From contig CM041084.1 of NCBI GenBank assembly GCA_023079485.1, positions 68,481,709 through 68,545,708 on the forward strand: a stretch of 64,000 bases of DNA, read 5' to 3'. Each line of letters starts with the position of its first letter. Within the stretch, counting starts at the first letter, position 1. Below, piece by piece: positions 13,137-25,211 of this stretch. This DNA comes from Archilochus colubris (taxonomy: Eukaryota; Chordata; Aves; Apodiformes; Trochilidae). The notes below the pieces were generated by a model. The model worked only from the letters and a program-made list of their open reading frames with translations, made no database searches and had not been told where the DNA came from. Made by a program: the position numbers and the translations under genes.

Positions 13137-15590
13137 GTGATCAAGGGGCCAGTTAATGGAGATCCTCTGTTGGACCTGTTACTTGGAAGCAGGCAAAAAC
13201 AGGTCATGAATGTGAAAGTCAAGGGAAGCTTTGGCCACAGTGAACAAGGAATGATGCAGTTCAGGATCCTGAAAGAAAGGAACAAAGCAAAAAACAGCAT
13301 CATAGCATTAAACTTCAGGAGAAGTTTACCCCTACCAGGGGTCTGGAGGAAGCCCACAAGAGACAGTCTGGGAGAGAGTAGTAGTCCAGAAGAGCTGTTT
13401 GATTTTCAAGGATCACCTATTCTAAACTCAAGAATGTTCTATCCCAACAAGTCAGGAATCAACCAAAAGCATGGATGAACCAGAAGCTCATGTCTAAACA
13501 CAGACATAAGAATTAAGTGTAATAGAAGTGGCAGGTAACTCAGGAAGAACACAAACAACATGGTTCTAGTGTGCTGGGGTGAGCTTAGGAAAGCCAAAGC
13601 CCATCTGTAGTCGAACCTAGTGAGGGACAAGAAGGGCAGCAGCAAGGGCCTCTGTAAGTATATTGAGCAGCAAAAGAAAGTCTAGAGAAAATGAGGGACT
13701 GCTGTGTTGCAAGACAAACCTCTCTTAGGGCACAGTGCTCTGAGGTCCAACAGGTGTTCCAGCAGAAGTGCACAAATAGTGCTCTGAATCTGTTGCCCTC
13801 AGGACTGGTTAGCCTGGCTCAGTGCTACTGCTCCAGATTTGACTGACCTCTCTGCTGGCTTGCTCAGGACTGAGCTGAGCCTGTGCTTCAAGCCTCACCT
13901 TTTATTGGCCCCCCCAAGTCCTGCTTGTGAGCAGTGGGGGCCCGCCCTAATCAGGCACAGGTGGGCTTAACACAAGCTCATGCCCACTGCCTGGTAATTA
14001 GTGGCACCTGGTTGCCTCATTTCACTACACTGCTGCAGAGCAGGCCAGTGGACCTGGTGACAAAAGACATGGAAAAGGCCAAGGCACTGAGTGTCTCTGT
14101 TGCCTCAGCCTTTACCAGTATGACTGGTCTTCAGCAGTCCTAGAAAGATGTCAGTAAGACTGATGGAAAGTCTGGAGTAAGGAAAACTTACCCTCAATGG
14201 AGGAAGGACCAGTGAAGAAATATTTAAGCAAACTGGATCCACACATCTTTGAGTTCTAATGGGATGCACCCAAAAGTGGTGAGGGATCTGGCAGATATCA
14301 TTGTGAGGTCAGTCTTGATAATCTTTGAAAGGTCATGGCAAATAGAGGAAGTTCCTCAGGACTGAAATAAAGGGCTAGCTTCTAGAAGGGTCAATAAGGA
14401 TGATTTGGGGAATTACCATCCCGTCAGCCTCATCTCAATCCCTAAACATGATGAAGCAAATTATCCTGGAAAGCATTTCCAAACACATTAAAGACAAGAA
14501 GGTGATTGAGAGTATTTAGTGTGGATTTATGAAGGGAAAACATGCCTGAATGACCTGATGGCTTTCTACAACAAAGTGACTAGCTCAATGGATGAGGGGA
14601 GAACAGTGGGTTTTGTTTATCTTGACTTACACAAAGCTTTTGGCACTGTCTCCTGTAACATCCTCAGTGACAAACTGATGAAGTATGGGCTAGATAAGTG
14701 GACAGTGAGATGGAGTGAAAACTTACTGAACTGCCAGGCTCAAAGGGTTGTAATCAGCAGCACAAAGGCCATCTGGAGTCCAGTGTCTAGTGGTGTGCCC
14801 CAGGGGTAAATGCTGGGTCCAATACTGTCAAACATCTTCATTAATAACCTTGACAATGGAAGGCAGAGGGCACCTTAGCAAGCCTACTGATGATCTAAAG
14901 CCAATACACCATGTGGCTGGGTGGGTGCCATTCAGAGGAACCTCAACAGACTCAAAAATGGGTCAAGAGGACCCCAGCAAAGTTCTATGAAGGGAAGCAC
15001 CCAGTCCTGCATGTGGAAAGGAATAACTCCATGCACCAGTAAAGGTTGGGGCTGACCAGCTGGAAACCAGCTTTGTAGAAGAGGATCCAGTTGTCCATGA
15101 CCCAGCAATGAACCCATGTGGCTAGAAAGGTCAACAGCACTTTGGGTTTGCACTAAGAAGAGCATTACTTCTCTTCTACTGAGCACTGGTGAGGTGCATA
15201 GGGAGTGCTGGGTCCAGATTTGGGCTCCCCGGTACTAGAGACACGTGGTCATACTGGAACAGGTTCATCTGAAGGCCACAAAGAGAAGAAGAGAGGTGGG
15301 ACTCACATCCTAGAGTCAAGAAGACTCAGGGGAATCTCAGCAGTCACTATTAATATGTGAAGGTAGTGATTATTGAAGATGGAGCAAGGCCACCACCACC
15401 CTGCTCAGTGGTAGCCAGTGGGAGGACAAGAGGAAAAAGGCACAAACTGAAATGCAGAGAATTCTGTTTAAACATGAGACATAAATACATCTTTTTTCAC
15501 TATGAGGATGGTCAGACACAGGTTGCCTGGAGAAGTAGTGGAGTCTCCATCCTCAGAGACATTCAAAACCCAAAAAAGATTCAACCCTGA
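13137..15590 (+). pseudogene. CR1 ORF2 (endonuclease-reverse transcriptase) remnant
   Basis: In an intact CR1, ORF2 encodes an APE-type endonuclease followed by a reverse transcriptase used for target-primed retrotransposition. Recognisable pieces here are LLDLLLGSRQKQVMNVKVKG (from about 13165), the end of the endonuclease domain, where the family's S-D-H motif reads S-E-Q (13239-13247); GKTCLNDLMAFYNKVTSSMD and YLDLHKAFGTV (RT motif A region, keeping the first Asp but with Gly for the second, 14519-14650); SGVPQG (motif B, before 14809); and a degraded motif C reading T-D-D at 14886-14894. The frame is broken by stops, frameshifts and the LTR insertion, so it cannot make a working enzyme. 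Confidence 0.9.
13705..14029 (-). mobile_element. Solo LTR, copy 2, inserted in CR1
   Basis: This is a second member of the family at 3802-4124, 325 bp and roughly 90% identical by hand alignment. Most differences are transitions, plus a small indel region near 13910-13945. It has the same TGT...ACA ends and the same minus-strand CCAATAAAAGG (13898-13908). Flanking bases repeat as CTGCTG (13699-13704 and 14030-14035), a 6-bp match, against 5 bp at copy 1. It interrupts the CR1 ORF2 remnant, so it inserted after that CR1 copy. No internal proviral sequence is present. Confidence 0.87.
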
Positions 15591-15690
15591 GAAATCTGCT
15601 GTAGCTGACCCTGCTTCGAATGTGCAGGCTTGAACTAGACACTCTACAGAGCTGCCTTCCAATGTCAGCTCTTCTGTGATCCTGTGACTC

Positions 15691-18600
15691 CTGCAATAAT
15701 TTTGTCTAATCTCTTGCACTACACAGGCCACAGAATTTCAGTCATGGCTTAAACACACACAAGTCAGAAATGTTAACCGAGCAAAGCATCACTTCTTGAC
15801 AGGCATCTAGGCAGGGGTATAAGATTTCAACTGATGGTAAATCTGCTATACTCTCAGTGAATTAATCTCTCCATTAATTAGCTTTGCTATTAAGAAACCC
15901 CCCTTCTCCTTATCTAATCATCTTCCACTATTAATAATAAACATCTAATAATTGAAAATTTCCATGAACTAAATTAAGCCTTTATTTCTTCTTGTGCAAA
16001 AATACTATATTTGCAGACCTCAGACAGTATAGGTGAGTTAAACTTTCCAGACATCTCTTAGGACAAAGAATTGGGGCCAGATTGCTGTTTCAGTCTGGGG
16101 TAAGTTAAGAAGGGGTCAACAGATTGCCAGGTGTGAAATCTCTCAGAGAGAAGTGGATCAGCTGAGTAAGAAGTTACTGTTTTTAAGATGCTTTTCAAAG
16201 TAAAATTATCCTCTCACTAATAAAATGACTACTTAGAGGTGGTTTAAGCTTGTTCTTTTGAATTGCACCTCAAGGGTCAATAGCTGAAATGCCCTCCACT
16301 TTCCCCTGCAAATCCTTCTTCCCTCACGTTTAATGCCATCAAAAAGTTTTCTCTACTCAGTTATTGAAGACCTGGAGCCTCTTTCAGAGAGTGAAATGCC
16401 AGCTAGACTCTGTTCTGTGATAATCTACCTAAAGTTAGAAAATAGCTGTATAGGTTGTGTAGTTCACAAGCCATTTTACCTGCCTTGTGAGCTATATATA
16501 GTTTCCTACTCATCAGAAAGTGGGATACCTCTGCTATTTGGAAGTATGGTATTTCAATATATTTCTGTGACACAAAGACACACCCCAATACACTGCTGAA
16601 ATTATCACCTTACATTTTCACTTTTGATAGTGCACTTTAAAACCAAGACTTCATATTTCTAGTACTCTGCCATCCTGGTTTGACAGGTCTCTAATCCCTA
16701 CCACTATACTAATTTTGGATAATCTTCATCATAATCATTTTTCTTTAAATAAGCCCACACCAATCAAAGCAGCCAGGGAATAAAGTATGTAATTTCTTTT
16801 GTAGCCCAATATCTCCATCTTATGGTCATAGCATGTATAAGTGCTAAGCTTCTCAGTATTCCTTTTATCATGACTTTGTTAACAAAGAAGCCTGGGTAAC
16901 TGTTAAAAACACAGCTTAATATTTTATCTGAAATAGGTAGGATGCTTTTTCCGGAATTTTTAGTATTTTGAACAGGATGCTACTGCTGAATCTTTCTGAT
17001 GGGAGAGGGTGGTTTAAATTACTGGTGACGGATACAATCCCAACCTCTGCTCTTCAACACCAGTTTTGCACCTTATAAGAAAACAGAAGCTATACGGGCA
17101 ATACCTGTCCATCTATGTGTGAGCAAACCATGGATTTTCACTTCTGTGATTCCACTCCCACCTCCCTGATTCCTAAGGGAAAATGCAACCGTGCAATATT
17201 AAGGGTATATTTTCATTAATGCTTGGAATTAAGGTCTTAGGTGAGCAGACAAATTCAGAACCAGATACATTGCTAAACTCTGCCTAGTGTATAGAGTGCA
17301 TGCTTTACAGCTGTCACAGGTTGGCTGCTTGTGATCTGCACAGCCTAGAAAAATCCAGCTGAGCAGACAACAGCAGAGACCTGCAGGCAACGAGCTTGGC
17401 AGGAAACAGCTGCTGGTAGAAAGACGTGATAGACAGCAGCACTGATTGCTCTCCCAGAAATGTGCTCCAGATGGTGATGCTGTGGTTCACAGAGAGCAAC
17501 TTTGTTCACAGGGGCCTAGAATATCTACTTCTGCCTTCACTGGCAAAAAAAGAGTTTGAATATGCTGAGGCCTTATGATCAGATGGGAGTAACAAAATCA
17601 GATTAGCATACTAGCCAGACTCGGTTCTGGGAGAGACACACTACACATTAAGCATACCTATGTTAATGATGGAGTTCATAGTACATCTTCTGTCACACAA
17701 TATCCCCATTCTGGCACTGAAAGGCAGCATCATTTGATTTCCAGCAGAGGAGAAAAAAACAGTCAGATATTGAGCCTAGTTAGTCCCAAAACACAAAGTG
17801 TTGTGTGTACCCTTCTGTGCCAGTCTTGGCACAGCATGGGTAAGAGAATGTGCAGCTAAATTAATCTTTCAGGAATGTCAAAGAAAACCAATTTCTGCCT
17901 CAAAGATTTCCTCTAATCAGCAAACTGGGGAAGCAGCAAACTCTCCTTTCCTTACATTGTCCACTTTGGACTTCTCTGTCTTCACGTGATTCTGAACAGC
18001 AAAATCTGCTAAACATACGACATCATTTCCCAAGATCAAACAGCTCCTCACAGGCTAGAAAAGTTAACCCAGAAGTCCTTATTTATCAATACCACCTGGA
18101 AAAAGTTGCAACAACAACATATTTTGGTGTGGGAAAACTAATAATTTTGACAGATATGCTCAGCATTTTTTGTCAGTCCTATTACAGCCTTATGATAACA
18201 GTAAATAAAGCATAGTCCATCCAGCCTGCCTACCCACCACGGCTCTTCTATTTGAACAAATGAGTCTGTCACCAAGCATATCATCAGTTCTGCCTCTAAT
18301 AATTTAGGATGGATATGATGATCCTATAACACTCAGCTACTGTGTTTTAAAAGAAGGTCTAAATTTTTTTAACAGGGTGTTCTGGTTAAATTGAATACCA
18401 CTTCACTGAGGGAAATCTCATCATAAGGGAGCACACAGATTTGTGCTCTCATTCAGTGACTACATGGGCTCAGGAATAGAAAAGGCTTTGTAAGTGGGCT
18501 GTAAGACAAGTTCTTGTTTATTTAGAATAGCACTCAGCTACAGAGAATCTATGCAGTATGAATCACATTGAATTGAAACCTGCCCAATCCAATGTAAGCA

Positions 18601-20748
18601 GGAAAGACTGCAGAATGATCAGGTCCCATAAGATGTACCATGGAATGAGGTACCACAGCCAAAAGATGCAAATGGAGTATGCCTGCTAATAGCAATGCAG
18701 GTTTTCCTCAAAAATGAGGCATCACTACCCCAGGTATGTAAGCAGAGTGATGGCAAAGGGCAGGAACAGGAAGCTGTTACTTCATGCTTTTGTATGTATT
18801 TTATCCTGTATTTTTCAAGTAAAATTAAATCCTAATTTGGTCCAATACTTAGCAAGAAATCTGCTTTGGATTCATCAGCTACAGCAAACTCAGGGTGGGT
18901 GCCAGAATTTGCTGTTTTCCCAGTTCTCTGCACAGTAGCCTGGCTTCTCACTGCTCTGAATGCAAGTGTGGGACCATGCAGTCAGGGCAGCATGGCAGCC
19001 CAGATGGAACCTCTTCACTCAAGCCACTCTTCATCATGTACACATGGCTGAGAAATAATTTAAACCCTCTATGAGTTATTTCTGTGTCTAAAACTGCACT
19101 TGGCAACAGTCAAGAGCGGAGCGGAACCATTGCATGAATCCCTTTTAAATGAAAACAGAACAAGAGACTCAAATATCATCAAGTGGAATAGAAATAAAGA
19201 AAACTGGGTCTAAAAAAATGGGAGCTGTGAGGGAAAGATATCTGCCTTTACTGGTGTTCCTCAGTTGTAACGCTGTCAAGTCATAACTGGGTGGTAAGTT
19301 CCCAAATCAGCCCACTTCTTTCTGTAATTCATACATGTACCACAATCACAAAATATATCATAGCTGCTACACCAACACAACTAAACAAAATGCTTCTGCT
19401 TATTTTCCAGTATATCAGTTATGGAAAGTAGGCAGTAGCCATTTATCAGTGGCAGAAAGGATGAAGCATTACCTCTCTTTTGCCTAGGAACATGCTTTGA
19501 ACCAAGGCAATAACCACCTTTCTTCCATTTCATCAGTAAAAAAAGGTAGTTGAACTTCCTAATAGAGGGTGAGGACCATTATCCCTTTCCCAAATGAAAT
19601 CTGATTTTCTTAATTCACTATCCAGAAGTCTCATATGGATCCTATAACACTCAGTTCTGCTCAGTTCTGCATTCTTGTGAGCTCAGCAAAGATGTTGCAG
19701 TTTGTAAGTGATGGTTCACACAGGTAAACTGCACTGCAAGACAAAGCCCAGTTTTAAGCTTACAGCAGCATAATGCCTGCATTTAATCACTGCACTTTTC
19801 CTTCTGAGCCCCCAGAAATTGTTCATAGAATTCCTGATCTGAATTGAAAGGCCATTAAATAAAGGCCAGTTTCCAGTTTCTTGAGGTTCTTCATTCTTGG
19901 TCTGTCTGTGGCATCCCCACAGAAACACTCATGAGTGCTACTCTCAGAGGTTAAAGGGGATTAAGAATGCTGCTTCCAGGAATGATTAATGGATGATTAA
20001 ATATCACTGTGGAGATAACAGAACTGGGTAACTGCTTCATCTACTAATACTTGTGGTGGCATAATTAAATCCTTTCCCAAGAGATAGAGCTACAGCCTGT
20101 GGGTGTTATGCTTTGCGTATCTACTCACACTTGTCAGAATGATACTACCATTGCACATACATCCTCCAGTAGAAATAGGCATATGGTCACTCTTTATCCA
20201 TAGGATATTAAAAAAAGTTATATCAGGAAAACAAACAAACAAATGCAAAAATATTTTCACACAGAATAAACATCCCTGCACCTGCTCTGGCATCGGTGGC
20301 CATGGGATTCTTGAGAGAAGCTGCTTTGCTCAGGAGAGTCAAAATGTGTTTGAGTGCTGCTTGTGATTTCAAAGACTTAACCTCACATATTATCATTGAA
20401 CTTTCTGGGTATTTCACAGGAGATTCTGAACTTTGTCTTGCCATGCTAAAAAACCCCAGTTAAATAAATAATATAGAAAAGGCCCATTTTAAAGTAGGTG
20501 TGTAACAAGATTCCAAACACTCACAAACTCTTGCTGTTGCAGAAAAATACAACTTCTGTTCTACTGAATATATAAGGGATTTAGGGAAAGTGCAGGAGAA
20601 TTGTTGAAGAGGTCTTACAGACTCAGTAAAACATATTCAGGGCATGAAATTAAAACTACTCCTTCAGTTCACAGCACATTTTAGAGAATACTACGTGTGC
20701 GTCATCTTTCAAGAAAATGTGAAGGATGAAAAACAAGAGTAACTCTAA
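15691..20748. other. Non-coding DNA, AT-rich, no recognised feature
   Basis: About 5 kb shows no recognised gene or repeat family. Open frames are all under 90 codons. A 17-nt sequence, GATCCTATAACACTCAG, occurs at 18320-18336 and again at 19638-19654. This is a small duplication of unknown meaning. Confidence 0.55.
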
Positions 20749-20815
20749 GAATCACAGAATCATAAAATGTTGTAAGGGACTTCATGACTCATCTGGTCCA
20801 ACCTTTCTAGGTAGA
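20749..20815 (-). mobile_element. CR1 LINE, short 3' end
   Basis: The segment starts with AATCACAGAATCATAAAATG and continues with AAGGGACTT and CTGGTCCAACCTTTCTAG. Read on the minus strand this is the extreme 3' end of CR1 with its octamer tail. Only about 67 bp remain, a heavily 5'-truncated insertion. Confidence 0.85.
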
Positions 20816-21172
20816 AATATGGTTTAGTTGAGAAGAAACATAATTTAGATGAAATAAAAAGCATGTGCATATTCAAGGAGCAATCTCCATCATGTCAGTC
20901 ATAATGCGAGAAGTCATTGCTTTAACAACTGCTGAATCAACATTTACATAAAAACCTTTCCCCAAGGAAAAGCAAGCTCACCAGGTAACTCTGAAGGGCA
21001 TGGGGCCATGGCCAGACATTAAATCAGCAGGGGCATCCAGCTCAGTGTTCACAGGTTTCTCAGCACCTTCAATCCAGCAGTGAGTGCAAAGGGGGACCTA
21101 CATTCCAAAGGGAAGTTTTCCTGAGCATTGGTATATAGGGGCTCAATCTGCTCAGCTTTTCACATTACAATT
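20816..21172. other. Spacer between two CR1 fragments
   Basis: Non-coding sequence between two CR1 3' ends in the same orientation. Nothing else is recognised. Confidence 0.5.
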
Positions 21173-21442
21173 AGAATCATAGAATCATAGAATTGGCTGG
21201 GTTGGAAGGGACCTCAGAGATCATCAAGTCCAACCCTTGATCCACTACTGCTGCAGTTACCAGACCATGGCACTGAGTGCCACATCCAGTCTCTTTTTAA
21301 ATATCTCCAGGGATGGAGAATCCACTACTTCCCTGGGCAGCCCATTCCAATGTCTGATCACCCTCTCCTTAAAGAAATTCTTTCTAATGCCCAACCTAAA
21401 CCTCCCCCAACTGTGTCCTCTTGTCTTGCTAATTGTTTCTGA
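21173..21442 (-). mobile_element. CR1 LINE, 3' end of a bird-type subfamily
   Basis: On the minus strand this encodes the ORF2 C terminus ([20 protein letters not shown], then [20 protein letters not shown]). The short 3' UTR ends in repeated AGAATCAT (plus-strand reading) at 21173-21195. It is well preserved, with the terminal protein frame still open, so it is one of the younger CR1 copies here. The similarity fades near 21442. The frame stays open to 21499, but that part is not recognisably CR1. Confidence 0.93.
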
Positions 21443-23060
21443 AGTCTCAGCATTGCAATAGCCCTGGGTGAGAGGGGATTCACTGGTTGCTCTGAGCATT
21501 TCTGAAGCCTGTCTCCCAGAAGCATGACCAGGCCATTATACAAACCCCAGTGCAGAAGGTCCAGTGAAGGGCCACCTTCTTGAGGGGCCCTTGGGAACAG
21601 CAGGAAGAAGATCCTGAAGAACTAGGATCCATAAGTCCCTGTCTGCAGCAGAGAAATAGGACGCTTGGTCCTGCCACTTGTGCAAATCCCTTTGTGTCCC
21701 ATGGGCTAGCGGGAGCTGTCAGCAAGATACAGGCTCTTCTCTTTGCTCCTACTGTTACCATCCCCACATTTCCTTGCCCAAGGGTGACTGACTCAAAGGC
21801 TGGAAAGTGGGTAAAAAGGAAGAGTGCTTGGCACTGGGAGACTTACAACAAACAAGCAGTAAAGCAACAGAAATAGCTCGGGAGGTATACAAAGGAACTT
21901 TCAGGAATATTGTTAAATGCAGATTTTGAGGTTCTTTAACAGGACCTAAAGCAACTGGCATGCTGTTTCCACGCACCTTGTGTGTGCTTTGCATTAAGCA
22001 TTAATCATGATCCTTGAATATTTAGGTACAAAGAATTCATGTGTACTCTGACACGTGTGTTGATGTTAGATTTATGGTTAAGATATTCTAAAGATTAAGT
22101 GCTCCCCTTAGTGTTAGTAATTTAGAAGGCACATAGCTATTTCCTCTTGTCTAAATATGTGATGATGCAACAGCCAAAATAAATAGCCCTAAACACAGTC
22201 AGGTTGAAGTGCTCATAACATCAATGAGACATAGCTCTAATATAAGTAAAATACTGTTTATAACAGTTTGGCTGGATTAGAGAGGAAAAAAAAAATTAAG
22301 AGTAGATCCAATATACACTCATAATCTATTGCATAGGAAAAGGGATAATTGCCATTTCATTTGAGAAGTTTTGCAAAGAAATTCTTTAAATCAGAATTAT
22401 TAAATAAAAGCAGCATAATTATACTCATAAAACCAAAGTAATCCAAAGAAGCATTATTATTACTGTGTGACTAGCTATAAACATATTTATAAAGCACTAA
22501 AACCTTGCCTGCTTCCCCTAGAGAAACACAATACTAAGCGAAAGTCTGAAGCCATGTCTTGGCCCAAAGACCCACTCCCCAGCTTGGACCATCTGAGCTT
22601 TCTCTTCCACGTGAGGGAAAAGCCTGCTTGGCTCAGGGCCTGTGTGGTGGGAAAAATTCACACTCTTTAAAATTTTCTGCCCCGGAATGTGGCTGGTGTA
22701 TCTAATAGAGAAGTAGGGAGGATGGGATGAGATGATGGCATCTGGACTGACAGCCCATGTGTGCAAAACCTCAGTGACCCAGCTGCAGCCACTCTTGTCC
22801 AGGAAAACCCAGAAAATTAGTAAAGTGCAGAAGCCATCAAGCAATTTTTTCTGCCTTACTTCTCACTTTCTTCAGAGGTGTCAATGGCATAGGTGAAAAA
22901 TCATCACCTAAGAGCTTGGTATTGCAGCAAAAGGGGTAACAGTGGCAATACCAAAATCTGAAAGCAATGGTTGTACTGGTTTTGTACTGGCCTCATGCCA
23001 TCAAATAAGGTGGAATTGCTCCTTGCCAGCCCCAAAGAGCAACTTGCAAATGGTTGCATT
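21443..23060. other. Non-coding DNA, no recognised feature
   Basis: Several 60-110 codon open frames lie on both strands, none recognisable. The part 22000-22460 is very AT-rich. Confidence 0.5.
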
Positions 23061-23690
23061 TTATAGAATAGGTGGCCTTTCAAGAAGTGATTTGGAGAAG
23101 GAAATGGAGGGCACTGACACACATTAATCAGAAGGCAGCATGGAAGGGGCCCTGAGGCAGAAGTGGGGAAAGCAGACAAAAGGAACAGTCATGGCAGATC
23201 ACCGAAGGCAGGAAAGAAATAAAAGCACTATTTTAGGCAAGGTTTGAAATGCGGAGGGCTTAAGGAGTTCAAACACCTCTGGATGGAAAAGAAGAGATGA
23301 AGACAGCAGAGAAACACAGAATCAGGGAGACAAGGAATGAATAGTAAGAGGTGGTGAGCTTGATGGTGGAATTTGGAACAGGCTGAGGGACTGGAGGCAA
23401 AATGGGCTGAGCCTAGAGACTAGGATGTGGTAACTGGAGTAAGAAATGACCAGAGAAAGCTTTAAGTGCTGTCAGTGAGGACAATAGGAAACTATTCCTG
23501 TTGGAGCACTAGGGAGGGAAAGGGAATACAATTTACAGCAGTCCAGGAGGAAGCAGGAGAAAGCTCCCACTGATTAAGGTCTCAGCCATTTAGAAAGGTT
23601 CCTACTCCATTTAAAGGGAAGGAAAAGTGAGGGAGCAGGAATGTCAGGGAGAGACAAGGAAATAATTCAAGATTAGAAAATCACAAATCA
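23061..23690. other. Purine-rich block on the plus strand
   Basis: Over about 630 bp the plus strand is strongly biased to A and G (many AGGAAG, GGAGAA and GAAAG words), with few pyrimidine runs and no long open frame. The bias ends sharply near 23690. It could be an ancient repeat worn beyond recognition, or a simple compositional domain. Confidence 0.5.
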
Positions 23691-24295
23691 ACTACAGAAA
23701 GGGGATAAGAGAAAAAAAGATGCACATCTATGTGGAAAAATACATAGAAAAGAGAAATACGGCAGGAACAGAGTAACTCGAGAAGTCTCAACAGACATAT
23801 AAGATTCTTTTCCCATGTCTGCCACTAGATGCAGCCCATGCTCTTGGCTGCATGGGCTTGGTACAGTTGAATGGTTGCAGACACATACGTATCCCCTTCC
23901 CATTCCTGTTCCTGTAGATGGTGGCTGAGCCCAGCTCCAATTAGGATATGAGCTGTGGCAGAGGCTGTGTCCTGAATGCCCACTGAGGTTACCCAAGCCT
24001 GCTTCTAAGCACTGGGAAAAAAAACCAAAACAAAACCAAAGCACAAACGAAGAAGCAAAACCAAAAAGCCAAACCCTACAACAGAAAGAGCAAACCAAAA
24101 TGTATTCCAGTACAGCCCCTCAGTTGGCTGGAATCTCTATCTAGGCCAGATCTTCAGCTCATATAAGGTGGCCTAGCTCCACAGATATCACCGGAGACAC
24201 TTTGACTTTAAGCAGTGCTGAGGAGCTGCCCCTGTGTACCCATCATTCACAGAAGGAGCGTGTGTATTTCTTTCCTGTGAACAGACCCTGAGCTC
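23691..24295. other. Non-coding DNA with CA-rich stretch
   Basis: The segment 24010-24100 is an A/C-rich low-complexity stretch (repeated CCAAAAC words). It creates a long but meaningless minus-strand open frame starting at TTG. Confidence 0.55.
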
Positions 24296-24541
24296 AGACC
24301 CCCATCCTCCTCTGGACTTGCTCCAGGAGCTCTATGTCCTTCCTGTGTTGGGGGGTCCAGAGCTGGACACAGTATTCCAGGTGAGATCACACAAGAGAGG
24401 AGCAGAGAGGGTAAATCACCTCCTTTGACCTGCTGGCCATGCTTATTTAATGCAGCCCAAAATACACTTGGCTCTCTGGGCTGTAAGTGCACACGGACAG
24501 CTCAGGTTGAGCTTCTTACCAACCAACACCCACATCCCACC
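24296..24541 (-). mobile_element. CR1 LINE, internal ORF2 fragment
   Basis: On the minus strand this reads GVLVGKKLNLSC, then ALTAQRAKCILGCIK, then (with frame changes) the region equivalent to LYSALVRPHLEYCVQ and a QHRKD.ELLE segment of CR1 ORF2, just C-terminal of the reverse transcriptase palm. No 3' UTR or octamer tail is present, so this is an internal fragment. Stops and a frameshift make it non-functional. Confidence 0.9.
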
Positions 24542-25171
24542 AGATTTCTCTCTATCTCTACTTTGTATTTTCCTGCTCAATCAGCAATGAGGTTTTGATG
24601 TGCCTCATTTTTTATTTCTTGTTTTCTGATTTCAGGAATATGTTTTTAGAAGTAACCTTTTTTCGGCCTTCTCCTATAGCCAGTTTTAATGGCCTGTTTA
24701 CATTTTCATTTAAAACATTTCTCTATTTTAAATGAGCAAGACAAATAGCTCTGTTTTACAATGGCTTTCATTTTATAGTGGTTGTGTCACTTTATATCCG
24801 TGGAAATGCAGACGTGCTCTTCTTTCTTGAGTTTGAAACTAAATAGCCAGTGAACATCTGTTTGAATTTAATTTGAACCTGTAGGTTCCAAATCAAAAAC
24901 AAAATGGAAAAAAATATTTTGTGTTTTTAAAGGAAGAAGAATAAAAAATACTCTTATACTTTTTACTCTCTTATGTAACTATAAATTCTCTTAGACTTTG
25001 GTGAAACTATTTCTGATAACAATTACTTTCATTTCAGTATTTCAGTTTCTTTTATCTTTCTCTCTGTGGCTCCTTAGAGCTCTGTTATGCCATATATTCT
25101 TCTCCTAGTGTGTATTATATTAATCCCTCCACCCAATGAACACCTGTAAAATGTAATACCCCATTCCTCAC
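24542..25171. other. AT-rich non-coding DNA
   Basis: Very AT-rich sequence with no open frame of note and no recognised repeat. Confidence 0.55.
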
Positions 25172-25211
25172 AAAAAAAAAAAAAAAAAAAAAAAAAAAGA
25201 GAGAGAGAGAG
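25172..25211. repeat. Poly(A)27 followed by (GA)n
   Basis: A run of 27 A (25172-25198) passes directly into about 6-7 GA units. This compound simple repeat is probably length-variable. Confidence 0.92.

Larger units (their letters stand above)
13095..15690 (+). mobile_element. CR1 LINE, long decayed copy split by an LTR
   Basis: This is the longest CR1 copy in the window, in sense orientation. The left part (about 13095-13704) covers the end of the endonuclease domain and the linker. The right part (14030-15690) covers the reverse transcriptase, the C-terminal region and the 3' UTR, which ends in TTCTGTGATCCTGTG at about 15674-15688. The two parts join correctly across the LTR at 13705-14029: sequence before it corresponds to the ...YKYI..KRK..EN region and sequence after it resumes with DLVTKDMEKAKAL. 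The left boundary is approximate. The copy is older than the other CR1 ends here, judging by its many frameshifts and substitutions. Confidence 0.9.

Noticed and set aside
23688..24098. 136-codon hydrophobic, aromatic-rich minus-strand frame
   Set aside because: It starts at TTG, and its F/W/C-rich start is simply the translation of an A/C-rich low-complexity stretch.
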